A stretch of 49,256 bases of DNA from Planctomycetales bacterium (GTDB lineage Bacteria; Planctomycetota; Planctomycetia; Isosphaerales; Isosphaeraceae), in the NCBI GenBank assembly GCA_027451885.1, contig DAIDHX010000316.1:1-49256 (forward strand), written 5' to 3'. Made by a program: the position numbers and the translations under genes. Positions 7,762-17,438 of the stretch are shown piece after piece; positions within the stretch are counted from its first letter, which is position 1; each line of letters starts with the position of its first letter. The notes under the pieces are model-generated. The model was not told the origin of the DNA. It saw only the letters and a list, made by a program, of their open reading frames with translations, and ran no database searches.

Positions 7762-9066
7762 TCACACGCTGGAGAGCGGTTCGTTTGAGTCGCCGAACTG
7801 TTTCAGGTGCACATCGGCCTTGTCGAGCAGCGCGAGGAAGAGGCTGCACATCTTGCGGTTGGGGTCGTTCATGTGGTCGAGCACGCGCCCGCCCTTGATT
7901 TTGCCCCCCGCGCCGCCGAGCAGGACGACCGGCAGCTTGGTGGCGTCGTGGCCGCCGGTCAGCATGCTCGAGCAATACATGAGCATTGAATTATCAAGCG
8001 CTGTGCGTTCGCCTTCCTGGATGGCGTCGAGCCTGGCCGCGATGTAGGCAACCTGCTTCAGGAAGAACTGGTTGACCTTGAGCCAGTCGTCGGTGTCGCT
8101 GTGCGAGAGCAGGTGATGGATCATGTAATCGACGCCGAGGTTTGGGAACCGCAGCGAGCTATGGTCGTTATTGAGCTTGAGGGTGCAGACGCGGGTGGTG
8201 TCGGTCTGGAACGCGAGCACGAGGATGTCGCACATGAGCCGCATGTGCTCGCCGATATCCTGGGGGATGCCGTCTGCGGGGCGGGGGATGTTGGGCTTCT
8301 CGAGCGTGGGTCTGTAGCCCTGGAGCTCGCCGCGCTTGCCCGCGCGCTCGATGCGCTGTTCGACCTCGCGCACGGAATCGAGGTATTCATCGAGCTTGCG
8401 CTGATCCGACGTGCTGATCGCCCTGCGCACGTCCCTCGCGTCCTCGAGCACCGAATCGAGCACGCTCTCGTCTCCCTGGCGCACCTCGTCCTTGAAGAGG
8501 CGGTCGAAGGCGAGCGCGGGGAAGAGCTCGAGCGGCGTGGGGGTCGTGGGCGATGTCCAGGAGATATGCGACGAATAGAGCATGGAGTAGTTTTTATGCA
8601 CGGATGGGTTTGACTTTTCGCAGCCGAGGACCAGGCTGGGGACCTTGGTGGATCGGCCATGGGTTTGCGCCAGGAGCTGGTCGAAGCTGGTGCCGGAGCG
8701 GATCTCGCCGCCGGAGGCCAGAGGCGCGCCTGAGAGCAGGTTGCCGGTCTGGGAGCTATGGATGTTGCCCTTGAGGGCCTCGGCGTTATAGAGGCCCTTC
8801 AAGAAGAGGAGCTTTTCGCGGTGGGGGTGAAGCGGCGCGAGGACCTTGCCGAGCTCCATGTTCTTGCCAGCGCCCCTGGCCCACCACTCGCGTGAATGGA
8901 AGCCGTTTCCGGAGAAGAGCACCGCGAGCCGCACGGGGGCTGCGTTGGGGCGGCGGAGCGTTTCGCCGCCCCACACATCGAGCGACTCGAGCCACGGCAG
9001 GGCCATGCTCACGCCCACGCCGCGAAGAAACGTGCGCCGCTCGAGAAGGGTGTTGCGATCGATCAT
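7762..9066 (-). CDS. DUF1552 protein, Tat-exported
   Basis: This 434-residue protein belongs to the DUF1552 family, typical of planctomycetes, verrucomicrobia and myxobacteria. It starts with a twin-arginine signal, ERRTFLRGVGVSMALPWLESL. Recognisable family features include VRLAVLFSGNGFHSREWW, a PLHPHREKLLFLKGL segment, GTSFDQLLA, SLVLGCE and the C-terminal FPNLGVDYMIHHLLSH followed by HDATKLPVVLLGGAGG. The fold is thought to be related to the alkaline-phosphatase/DUF1501 group, and the biochemical role is unknown. It lies 70 bp downstream of the giant DUF1592 protein on the same strand, the canonical pairing, so the two probably form an operon and an exported complex. Confidence 0.92.
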   Translation of the reverse strand: MIDRNTLLERRTFLRGVGVSMALPWLESLDVWGGETLRRPNAAPVRLAVLFSGNGFHSREWWARGAGKNMELGKVLAPLHPHREKLLFLKGLYNAEALKGNIHSSQTGNLLSGAPLASGGEIRSGTSFDQLLAQTHGRSTKVPSLVLGCEKSNPSVHKNYSMLYSSHISWTSPTTPTPLELFPALAFDRLFKDEVRQGDESVLDSVLEDARDVRRAISTSDQRKLDEYLDSVREVEQRIERAGKRGELQGYRPTLEKPNIPRPADGIPQDIGEHMRLMCDILVLAFQTDTTRVCTLKLNNDHSSLRFPNLGVDYMIHHLLSHSDTDDWLKVNQFFLKQVAYIAARLDAIQEGERTALDNSMLMYCSSMLTGGHDATKLPVVLLGGAGGKIKGGRVLDHMNDPNRKMCSLFLALLDKADVHLKQFGDSNEPLSSV

Positions 9067-9136
9067 GCTCGGCCTCGGAGGCTAGAGAATCAGGTATCGG
9101 TAAGAGGGACCACGGCGCGGGGGTTTGCGTACGGGC

Positions 9137-12100
9137 TCAGGGAGTCTGGGCGATCATGGCCTCACGGCCGCGGATCTCACGGAACTGGGGGCTGCGGACG
9201 ATGGTCTCGATCAGGTCGCCGATGCGCCCGCCGCTGGCAACCTGCCGGGTCATCACGTCGAGCAGGGGATCGTCCGAGAGGGCGACTCCGCGCCCGAGTG
9301 CGTAACCGAGCAGCTTGCGGCTGAATTGCCGCGCGACGGCCTCACGGCGTTTGGTGAGCAGGTAGGTTCGCAGTCCTTCGAGCCCTTCGAAGTTCGCGCC
9401 GTCGAGCGTTTTGGCCTTGGCGTCGATGGGGTTGCCGTTCAGATCCCGGGCGCGGCGGCGGCCGATGGCGTCGTATGCCTCGAGCGCAAAGCCCATGGGA
9501 TCGATCCGGGCGTGGCAGGTGGTGCATTTGGGGTCTCGGCTGTGGCGTTCCACGAGGGCGCGCATGGTCTGGCCGCCGGTGGACGATTCATCCTCGGGCA
9601 GCAGCGGCACGCCGGGGGGTGGTTTGGGCAGCTTTTCGCCCAGGAGCACCTCGGAGATCCAGTTGCCGCGGAGAATGGGGCTGGTGCGTGACGCGCCCGA
9701 CTGTTTCGCGAGCGTGCTCGCGAGGCCGAGGATACCGCCGCGGCCGTGGGCCTTCACGCCGTCCACCCTGCGCCAGTCGTTGCCGGTGACGCCTGGGATA
9801 CCGTAATGCTCGGCGAGGGGGGCGTTGACGAAGGTGTGGTCGGAGTCGAGCACGTCGAGCACGGGGCGATTCGTCTGGCAAAGGTCGGCGAAGAAGCGGA
9901 TTGTTTCCTCGTACATCGCAGCGCGCAGGGCGTTAAAGGTCGGAAAGTGGCGTTCGCTTTTTTCGTCGAGGGAATCGAACTCGTAAACGTGCAGCCACTG
10001 GCAGGCGAATTCGGTCGCGAGGCGGCGGATCTTTTCGTCCTTGAGCATGCGTCTGGCCTGCGCGGCGGCGGAGTCTGGGTCGTGCAGGCGCCCACTGGCC
10101 GCCAGGTTTCGCAGCGTGTCGTCGGGCGCGGACGACCAGAGGAAATAGCTCAGGCGGCTGGCGAGCTCCCAGTCCGACACCGGAGCGGGTTGAGCGCCTT
10201 TCGCGGCGGCCTCGACGCGATAGAGAAACGCGGGGGCGACGAGCACTCGCGCCAGCACGAGCCGCCAGGCATCGGTATGCGGCAACCCTTCGCCGCGGAG
10301 CTTGCGATAAAGCGCGCGGAGCGTGTCCGCCTCGGCCCCGCGTAGAGGCCGGCGATACGCCCGCTCGGCGAATGCGATCACGGCCTCGAGCTGGCGGGGC
10401 TCGGCGTCGACAAGCGCCTGGCGAAACGCGGCCGCGCGATCCAGAATCGGCTTGCGGAGCGGCTCGAAGATCCTGGGATCTCCGTCTTGCGAGGCGTATT
10501 CCAGCAGTTGCTGGAACGCGTCAACCATCATGAGCGCATCCTGGCTGATGAAACGCAGCTCGAGCCAGAGCCGATCGAGCCGGGCGGCCGCGGCGTCGTC
10601 GAGCATCAGGCGGCGGAGATTGTCGTCCTCGCGATAGAACAGGCTGAGGGTGATGACCTCGTCGACCGGGACGATCTTGGAATAGCAGAGCACGGGTGGA
10701 AACAGGCGGCGGAAATCGGCAAACGCGGTCTCGAAGCGGAGCTTGGCGGGGCCGGCTTTCGCGGTGACGACCGGCCGCGCTGGGTCGGCGGCGGGTTTGA
10801 GTTCGGGCCTGGCGGTCGAGATCGCAAGCTGGGCGCTGGCCTCACCCGCGGAATCGTCGACGCGCCCGGTGGTGACGAACTCGCAGCCGGCGGCGAGCTC
10901 CGCGGGCAGAGTGACCGCGATTGCGGCGGGTGTCTGCATGACGAGGTTCGCGGGGTCGGTGGCGCGGCCGTCCGGCAAGCGCCCGAACTGGCCGGGGAGG
11001 AAACGGTCCGCACCCGCTTGCGGCTGAGCGGTCTGTTTTCCCGCGGCGCTCCGCCAGGAGCGAAAGAGCGGCCCGCGGAACGAAATAAGCTGGCGGTAGA
11101 GCTCTGCGTTGGGATCGTTCTTCGCCGCGGCCGTGCCCGAGATCAGGAGCGCTTGCAGTTCGCGTGCGAGCGTTTTTTTCGCGCTGGGATTCGTCGCCGA
11201 CTGCCAGCGCGCGAGGATCGACCCGGCGGGAATCACGGCGTCGGGCTCGCCCCCGCTTTCGGGCTCGGTGTAGAAATGCCAGACGGCGGGATGGCCCTGG
11301 CGGTCGGCGTGGGGATTGCCGGCGAGAATGCTGGGCGAAACGTCAGCCGCCAGATCCCACTTGCCCGCCGCACCCTCGAGCGTGAGGTCGACGGCCGTGA
11401 GGTCGCAGGAATGGTCGCCATTGCGCGGCCCGAGCACGATCGAGACAAGATCGCCGGGCTGGACCGGGATCGATTCCAGGGGCCCGATCGTGTGGATTTG
11501 CGGCCCGTGCGCCACACCGGCCGCGAGCCTTTGCCGCGTTGCGCCTCTGCGCACCTCGAGCGACCAGGTGACGCCGTTGCCGCATTCAGGGTGTGCATGC
11601 TGGACGCGCCCGGAAATCCGCATCACGCCCGCGACCGGGCTCTGCCAGCCGGCCGCCACGCGCAATGTGGGCGAGGGATGCATCGCCACACTGTGCGGGC
11701 GCAAATTCCCGGGCACCCGCACGTGCTCGTCGGAAGCATTCGCCACGGCGTTCGGCGTCTCGCCCGGGCCCCAGCCATTCACGAAATCGTAGCCCGAGGC
11801 CTTCTCCATTTTCCCCACCAGATGCGTTCTGATGGTGACGCCGCGCTCGCTGAGCCCCAGATAATCAAACCACGCGGAGAGCACGTCCTCGGCCACGCCG
11901 TGCTTGCGTGCCAGCGCGGCCCGGTCGATCGCGCCGCGGGCCAGAGACGCCTCGTCAGCCGCGGCCAGGCATTGCGCTGCGCTCGCGAACACACGCTTTC
12001 GCCTTTCAACAAGCGCCTGCGCCAGAGCGTGAAGATCTTTTAGAAGAATCTCGGGCATCCCGGGCGCGGCCAGGCGCGGCCGTTCCCAGACGACCACGTC

Positions 12101-13285
12101 GTGCGCGGAGCCGTCGCCCGCGGGCGTCGCGCTCAGGTAAAGCGTGACGTCCTTGCCCGGTTCAGCCTGGATCGGGACACGGAACTCCTGGCGCTCGAGC
12201 AGCGGCGAGACCGGCTCGAGCCACGACTTCGGGCCATTCAGCTTGCCGATATGGCCCACGCTGTTGAATTTCCACAGTCGCGCCTGCCAGCCCGCGACCG
12301 CGATTGCGAGCGCGTGGGCATCGCCGCTCTTGGCCGACCGGAAGCGCGTGCGCAGGTCGTCGAGCAAGAGCGAGGGGGCGCGGTCGCCAAGCGCGTCCCA
12401 GAGCAGGGCCAGATACTTTGGGCTGAGCTTGTAATCGCGGGCGACCGCGGCGATCGATTTTTTGCCGTGTTCAAGCGCGTCGCGCTCGGCGAGCGTGGCG
12501 GCCAGATAGCGCTCGAGCGGGAGCCTGCCGCCGTTGTTGGTATCGAAGACGATGCCTTGCAGGTTGACCTGGGAACCGCCGCCGGAATCGGCGTATTCGG
12601 CGTAGAGCGCGCGGATGCTGGCGACGGCCTCGTTGGTCCAGTCGCGGCGGGTGACGCTGGGTGAGAACCGCATGCCATCGGGCAACGGCACGGCATGCGC
12701 GGCGACTGACTTGGCGGCGTCGAAATACTTGGTGAGCAGGGCGGGGGACATCACAAGCGCGTTGCCGGTGTTGGTGAACCCCTCCCCGGCCGCGCCATCG
12801 ACGGGAAACTCCCGCGCTGGGTCGAGCGCCACGCCCGTGAGGTCGCGGAGCGTGTAGGTATACTGTGCGTTCGAGAGCCGCCGGATGATCACCGGCCCCG
12901 GATCGCCCGCGCTGGCGAGCGCTTCGGCCTTCAAATACTGCGTGACCCAGCCGCGCAGCGACCGCCGCTCGAGATCGCTCGGCTTGCGCGCGTTCCTGGG
13001 GGGCATCTCGCCGTTGTCGAGCATCTCCGCGACCTTGAGCCACACCGAGGTCGCCTTGCGAACCTCGCTCAGCGTGGCGAATCGCTCGAGATCGAGATCC
13101 CCCTCGGCTCGCTTCGTCGAGTGGCACTTCAGGCAGTACTTCGCCACCAGCGGCATGGCCGTGGCCGTGTAGTCATGCGCGGCCCGCTTGAGCTCGGGCG
13201 TATCCGCCGCGCCAAACGCCACAGGCGATCCGAACACGAGCAAGACAAACCCCGTCGCCAGGCCCAGGGCCTTCATCCGGCTCAT
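9137..13285 (-). CDS. Giant cytochrome-like DUF1587/1595/1592/1588/1585 protein
   Basis: This 1382-residue exported protein has a signal peptide (residues 1-25) and a heme-c motif CLKCH at 51-55. DUF1587 (RRLSNAQYTYTLRDLTG) lies near 135-200. A very long middle region follows. The C-terminal third carries DUF1595 (ERAYRRPLRGAEADTLRALY), DUF1592 (ELASRLSYFLWSSAPDDTL), DUF1588 (SPILRGNWISEVLLGEKLPKP) and DUF1585 (RQFSRKLLGYALGRG). A second heme motif, CTTCH, sits at about 1254-1258 and is followed by RIDPMGF. The family usually has roughly 700-1000 residues, so the central 400-plus residues are extra and contain beta-rich text that may be a carbohydrate-binding module. Start: GGGGAGAA 7 bases before ATG. 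It pairs with DUF1552 downstream. Electron transfer is inferred from the heme motifs. Confidence 0.92.
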   Translation of the reverse strand: MSRMKALGLATGFVLLVFGSPVAFGAADTPELKRAAHDYTATAMPLVAKYCLKCHSTKRAEGDLDLERFATLSEVRKATSVWLKVAEMLDNGEMPPRNARKPSDLERRSLRGWVTQYLKAEALASAGDPGPVIIRRLSNAQYTYTLRDLTGVALDPAREFPVDGAAGEGFTNTGNALVMSPALLTKYFDAAKSVAAHAVPLPDGMRFSPSVTRRDWTNEAVASIRALYAEYADSGGGSQVNLQGIVFDTNNGGRLPLERYLAATLAERDALEHGKKSIAAVARDYKLSPKYLALLWDALGDRAPSLLLDDLRTRFRSAKSGDAHALAIAVAGWQARLWKFNSVGHIGKLNGPKSWLEPVSPLLERQEFRVPIQAEPGKDVTLYLSATPAGDGSAHDVVVWERPRLAAPGMPEILLKDLHALAQALVERRKRVFASAAQCLAAADEASLARGAIDRAALARKHGVAEDVLSAWFDYLGLSERGVTIRTHLVGKMEKASGYDFVNGWGPGETPNAVANASDEHVRVPGNLRPHSVAMHPSPTLRVAAGWQSPVAGVMRISGRVQHAHPECGNGVTWSLEVRRGATRQRLAAGVAHGPQIHTIGPLESIPVQPGDLVSIVLGPRNGDHSCDLTAVDLTLEGAAGKWDLAADVSPSILAGNPHADRQGHPAVWHFYTEPESGGEPDAVIPAGSILARWQSATNPSAKKTLARELQALLISGTAAAKNDPNAELYRQLISFRGPLFRSWRSAAGKQTAQPQAGADRFLPGQFGRLPDGRATDPANLVMQTPAAIAVTLPAELAAGCEFVTTGRVDDSAGEASAQLAISTARPELKPAADPARPVVTAKAGPAKLRFETAFADFRRLFPPVLCYSKIVPVDEVITLSLFYREDDNLRRLMLDDAAAARLDRLWLELRFISQDALMMVDAFQQLLEYASQDGDPRIFEPLRKPILDRAAAFRQALVDAEPRQLEAVIAFAERAYRRPLRGAEADTLRALYRKLRGEGLPHTDAWRLVLARVLVAPAFLYRVEAAAKGAQPAPVSDWELASRLSYFLWSSAPDDTLRNLAASGRLHDPDSAAAQARRMLKDEKIRRLATEFACQWLHVYEFDSLDEKSERHFPTFNALRAAMYEETIRFFADLCQTNRPVLDVLDSDHTFVNAPLAEHYGIPGVTGNDWRRVDGVKAHGRGGILGLASTLAKQSGASRTSPILRGNWISEVLLGEKLPKPPPGVPLLPEDESSTGGQTMRALVERHSRDPKCTTCHARIDPMGFALEAYDAIGRRRARDLNGNPIDAKAKTLDGANFEGLEGLRTYLLTKRREAVARQFSRKLLGYALGRGVALSDDPLLDVMTRQVASGGRIGDLIETIVRSPQFREIRGREAMIAQTP

Positions 13286-13590
13286 GACGTTTCTCCCCTG
13301 CTTTGATTACGGCCGCCAGAGTCGACCCGGGCGGTCGATCGGCGGGTTGCGGTGGGCTGCGCTTCGCACAGACGGCAGCACGAGCCTGCCTGGCGATCCG
13401 AGCATTGTCAAACACATTTTAAACAACAATCCCGCTTTCCGAAACAGCAAGTCGCCGGGGCGGCCTGAAACCCGGAGCAGACGGTCGCGACGGCGGCCTG
13501 GGCTCGTTACAGTGCGGGAACGATCGAGCTTGAGACGGGTCGATGCGGGCTCGACGATGCCATCGCCAACGACACCCGGAGCGCGTTTCC
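13286..13590. other. Divergent intergenic region, 305 bp
   Basis: This stretch lies between the divergent giant DUF1592 gene and the DUF1080 gene and should carry both promoters. An AT-richer patch, CACATTTTAAACAACAAT near 13413-13430, is the most promoter-like part, but no clear hexamer pair with proper spacing was found. Confidence 0.35.
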
Positions 13591-14691
13591 ATGCCTCGGC
13601 TTTTTGTGCGTCTTGCATCGGTCGGAGTGGTGTTGACCGCGGGGATCTTCGTTTGCCTGGCCGCGGGCGAATCGGGGCGAGACAGCGCTGTACGCTGGCG
13701 GCAGCATGACATTCACCGGCCGAAGCCCGCGGTGCTCGAGCCCTCGGACGATCCCGCGAAGCCGCCGCATGGAGCGGTGGTGCTCTTCGACGGCACGACG
13801 CTCCGCGGCTGGAAGTCGGCCACGGGGGGGCCTGCCGCGTGGAAGGTCAAGGATGGCGTGCTCGAGACTGTTCCGGGGGCGGGTCCGATCGAGACGCGGG
13901 CCGAGTTTGGCGACATTCAGCTTCACGTCGAGTGGGCCGCGCCAAGCCCGCCGCGCGGGCGCAGCCAGGATCGAGGAAACAGCGGCATCTTCCTCATGGG
14001 CCAGTTCGAGATTCAGGTTCTCGACTCCTACCAGGCCGAGACCTACGCCGATGGTCAGGCTGGCTCGATCTACGGCCAGTATCCGCCGCTGTTCAACGCC
14101 GCGCGCCCGCCCGGCACGTGGCAGACTTACGACATCGCGTTCCGCAAGCCGCGATTCGATTCCGCGGGCAAGCTCACGGAGCCAGCGCGGATTACTGTGT
14201 TCCACAACGGCATCCTGGTGCAAAACAACGAGGCGCCGTTCGGGCCGACCTCGTGGCTGCGCTGGCAGCCTTACCAGGATCGCGGCGGGCGCGGACCGAT
14301 CAGGTTGCAAGATCACGATCACCCTGTGCATTTCCGCAACATCTGGGTGCTCGAGCTCCCCGATCGACCGCGGCCTACCGCGGCAGACGTTGCGCCGATT
14401 CACCGCGTGAGCCTCTCCCCAGCACAGCTCGACCGTTACGTGGGCGCGTACCGAATGGGGGACATCCCAGCCGCGCCAACGGCCAAAATCGCCCGCTCGA
14501 GTGATCATCTTGAGATCACATTGCCCTTTCGCCCGGGAGCACTCGAGCTGGTGCCGACCTCGGATACCGAGTTCGCCATGCCATACACCGACGGGCACTT
14601 CACCTTCAAGCGAAATACCGAGGGCAAGGTAACGGGTGTGATCTTCCGCGTGGCGGATGGCGAGCGCGAGCTCAAGCGCGCGGATCCTTAA
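13591..14691 (+). CDS. DUF1080 (3-keto-disaccharide hydrolase-like) secreted protein
   Basis: The exported protein has 366 residues, with a signal peptide over about residues 1-28. A DUF1080 concanavalin-like domain follows, marked by VVLFDGTTLRGWKS, a WKVKDGVLE strand, GDIQLHVEW, the NSGIFLMGQFEIQVLDSY core and PARITVFHNGILVQNN. Residues after about 275 form a small beta domain (YVGAYRMG to FTFKRNTEGKVTGVIF) like the DUF3471-type tail. Family members bind or hydrolyse oxidised disaccharides, fitting the sugar-degradation setting. The frame is open to 13543, but ATG 13591 is chosen because it directly precedes the signal peptide and has a GGAG about 10 bases upstream. Confidence 0.88.
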   Translation: MPRLFVRLASVGVVLTAGIFVCLAAGESGRDSAVRWRQHDIHRPKPAVLEPSDDPAKPPHGAVVLFDGTTLRGWKSATGGPAAWKVKDGVLETVPGAGPIETRAEFGDIQLHVEWAAPSPPRGRSQDRGNSGIFLMGQFEIQVLDSYQAETYADGQAGSIYGQYPPLFNAARPPGTWQTYDIAFRKPRFDSAGKLTEPARITVFHNGILVQNNEAPFGPTSWLRWQPYQDRGGRGPIRLQDHDHPVHFRNIWVLELPDRPRPTAADVAPIHRVSLSPAQLDRYVGAYRMGDIPAAPTAKIARSSDHLEITLPFRPGALELVPTSDTEFAMPYTDGHFTFKRNTEGKVTGVIFRVADGERELKRADP

Positions 14692-14857
14692 AGAACTCCG
14701 CGTGGGATGCGCCCCCCGCGCTTCCCGGCGGCGGCGTAATGGTTTAGGATAGGGGCACGGCCGCGAGGCAAGGCCGCACCCGCCTTATTCGATCGGACCT
14801 GACCACGCTCGTCGCCTGCCCGAGGGGCCAACCGAGCCGGCGCCGCAGGACCCCGCC

Positions 14858-17434
14858 ATGATGCTTCGATTGACCTTCCGGACCGGGTGGACCGTAGCGA
14901 TTTTCGCTGGCCAGTTGGGGGCTTTCGCACTTTGTGCGGCAGGCGAAGCCGAAGCCGATAAATCCCCGCCCGCCGTGCCTGCGCGGATCGAGTTCAACCG
15001 CGACGTCCGGCCGATCCTGGCCGACAATTGCTTCCTCTGCCACGGGCCCGACCAGAATCGACGCAAGGCCGATTTGCGGCTCGACATTCGCGACGATGCG
15101 CTCAAGGCCGAGGCGTTTGTGCCGGGCAAACCGAGCGAAAGCGAACTCGTGGCGCGGGTTGAGAGCGCGGACCCGGCCGAGATCATGCCGCCGCCCAGGT
15201 CCAACAAGAAGCTCGACGCCCGGCAAAAGGAGATCCTCAGGCGCTGGGTGGGCCAGGGGGCGCAATACCAGCGGCACTGGTCGTACGAAAAGCCGGTCAA
15301 GGCGGAGATCCCGGCCGGTCAGAACGCGATCGACGTCCTGGTAGGCAGGCGGCTCGATGCGCTCGGCATGAAACCCGCGCCCGAGGCCGACCGCCGCACC
15401 CTCATCCGCCGCCTGTCGTTTGACCTGATCGGCCTGCCGCCCACCCCCGAAGAGGTGAGCGCCTTCGTGGCCGACACCGCCCCGGGCGCCTACGAGCGGC
15501 TGGTCGACCGCCTGCTCGCGAACCCGCATTACGGCGAGCGCATGGCGCTCGGCTGGCTGGACGTCGTCCGCTTCGCCGACACCATCGGCTACCACAGCGA
15601 CAACCCCAGAAACATCTGGCCCTACCGCGACTGGGTGATCAGGAGCTTCAACGACAACAAGCCGTTCGACCGCTTCACCGTCGAGCAGATCGCCGGCGAT
15701 CTGATGCCCGGCGCGACGACCGAAACGCGGGTAGGCTCGGCGTTCAACCGGCTCCTGCTCACCACCGAGGAAGGGGGCGCACAGCCCAGGGATTATGAGT
15801 CGCGCATGCTGACTGATCGCGTCCGCGCGATTGGCGCGGCGTGGCTCGGCCAGACAACCGGCTGCGCGCAGTGCCACGATCACAAGTTCGACCCGTTCAC
15901 GATGCGTGACTTTTATTCCCTGGGCGCGTTCTTCGCCGATATCCAGGAGCCGATCATCGGGCGCAGGGAAGACGGCATGATCGTCGCCTCGGCCGAGGAG
16001 GAGAAGACGCTCGCCCGGCTTGACGCCGCGGTTGCGGAGGCCCGGAAGCGGCTCGACGCCGTCGCGCGCGAGCTCGACGCCGCGCAAACGCAGTGGGAAG
16101 CCGACGTGGCCCGCTACGCGATCACACTCCCCGAACTGGGCCGCGATTCGAAGGCAAGTCCCGCCGAGAAGGGAACCGCCACCGCGGTGCAAGCCGCCCT
16201 CACGAAGACCGCCGGCGTGCGCAATCGCCGTGAGCGCGAGGTCATCCGGTCGTACTTCCGGGACAGGATCACACCGCTTTATCCAGCCGAGCGTGCCGCG
16301 TACGCCCAGGCCGAGCAGGCGCGCAGGGAATTCGCTGAGCGCCTGCCGCGCTGCCTCGTCAGCGTCCACACCGAGCACCCGCGCACGGTGCGAATCCTGC
16401 CGCGCGGCAACTGGATGAACGAGACCGGCGAGATCGTGAAGCCCGCGCTGCCGCATTACCTGTCCCAGCCGGAGCACAGCGGCCGGGCGCTCACCCGGCT
16501 CGACCTGGCCCTGTGGCTCGTCTCCCGCGACAACCCGCTCACCGCCCGCACCGTCATGAACCGGCTCTGGAAGCAATTCTTCGGCCAGGGCCTCTCTCGC
16601 CAGCTCGACGACCTGGGCGCGCAGGGCGAACCGCCCGCCAACCCGGCGCTCCTCGACTGGCTGGCGTGCGAATTCATGGACAGCGGCTGGAATGGGAAAC
16701 ACATGGTGCGCATCCTCGTCACCAGCAACACGTATCGCCAGTCCTCGACTGCCACGCCCGAGGTCCTTGCCGCCGATCCGCTCAACCGGGAGCTCGCGCG
16801 GCAAAACGCGTATCGAATCGACGCCGAGCTCGTGCGCGACAACGCGCTTGCCATCGCCGGCCTGCTGGTGACGAAAATCGGCGGGCCGAGCGTCAAGCCG
16901 TATCAGCCCGAGGGATACTGGGAAAACCTCAATTTCCCACCACGGCACTACGTCGCGGACACAGGCGACGCCGAGCACCGCCGCGGGCTTTACACCTGGT
17001 GGCAGCGCACGTTTTTGCATCCCAGCTTGCTGGCCTTCGACGCCCCCAGCCGCGAGGAATGCACGGCCGAGCGGACCCGCTCGAATATCCCACAGCAGGC
17101 GCTTGTGCTTCTGAACGATCCCACCTACGTCGAGGCCGCGCGTGCCTTCGCCGCCCGGATCCTCCGGGAGTGCGCGGGCCGGCCGGAGGATCGTCTCACG
17201 CGCGCCTGGCAGCTTGCGCTTCAGCGCACGCCGCGGCCGCCCGAGCTCGCGACCGTGACCAAGCTGCTCGCGCAGCACTTGAAAGATTACCGCGCGCATC
17301 CCGACGCCGCGCGTGCCCTGATCTCCATCGGCGTCGCACCCGCACCCGCCGGCATCGACCCGGCCGAGCTCGCCGCCTGGACCCACGTCGCCCGCGTCCT
17401 CCTCAACCTCCACGAAACGATCACAAGGTCGTGA
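14858..17434 (+). CDS. PSCyt1/DUF1549/DUF1553 (PSD1) cytochrome-like protein
   Basis: This 858-residue planctomycete-specific exported protein has a signal peptide over about residues 1-29. A cytochrome-c-like PSCyt1 domain has its heme motif CFLCH at 58-62 with the downstream axial-ligand-type sequence EIMPPP. DUF1549 (PSCyt2) spans about 155-365 and includes LIRRLSFDLIGLPPTPEEV and a second motif, CAQCH, at 336-340 followed by DHKFDPF. DUF1553 (PSD1) occupies about 500-830, with RLDLALWLVSRDNPLTARTVMNR and RQNAYRIDAELVRDNAL. Two ATGs are adjacent at 14858 and 14861. The DUF1501 gene starts 4 bases after its stop, the classic pairing, so the two likely act together at the cell envelope. Electron transfer is inferred. 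Confidence 0.94.
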   Translation: MMLRLTFRTGWTVAIFAGQLGAFALCAAGEAEADKSPPAVPARIEFNRDVRPILADNCFLCHGPDQNRRKADLRLDIRDDALKAEAFVPGKPSESELVARVESADPAEIMPPPRSNKKLDARQKEILRRWVGQGAQYQRHWSYEKPVKAEIPAGQNAIDVLVGRRLDALGMKPAPEADRRTLIRRLSFDLIGLPPTPEEVSAFVADTAPGAYERLVDRLLANPHYGERMALGWLDVVRFADTIGYHSDNPRNIWPYRDWVIRSFNDNKPFDRFTVEQIAGDLMPGATTETRVGSAFNRLLLTTEEGGAQPRDYESRMLTDRVRAIGAAWLGQTTGCAQCHDHKFDPFTMRDFYSLGAFFADIQEPIIGRREDGMIVASAEEEKTLARLDAAVAEARKRLDAVARELDAAQTQWEADVARYAITLPELGRDSKASPAEKGTATAVQAALTKTAGVRNRREREVIRSYFRDRITPLYPAERAAYAQAEQARREFAERLPRCLVSVHTEHPRTVRILPRGNWMNETGEIVKPALPHYLSQPEHSGRALTRLDLALWLVSRDNPLTARTVMNRLWKQFFGQGLSRQLDDLGAQGEPPANPALLDWLACEFMDSGWNGKHMVRILVTSNTYRQSSTATPEVLAADPLNRELARQNAYRIDAELVRDNALAIAGLLVTKIGGPSVKPYQPEGYWENLNFPPRHYVADTGDAEHRRGLYTWWQRTFLHPSLLAFDAPSREECTAERTRSNIPQQALVLLNDPTYVEAARAFAARILRECAGRPEDRLTRAWQLALQRTPRPPELATVTKLLAQHLKDYRAHPDAARALISIGVAPAPAGIDPAELAAWTHVARVLLNLHETITRS

Positions 17435-17438
17435 ACTT

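Noticed and set aside
10487-12043. 518-codon plus-strand frame
   Set aside because: It is antisense to the giant DUF1592 gene, whose motifs are unmistakable; high GC keeps opposite frames open.
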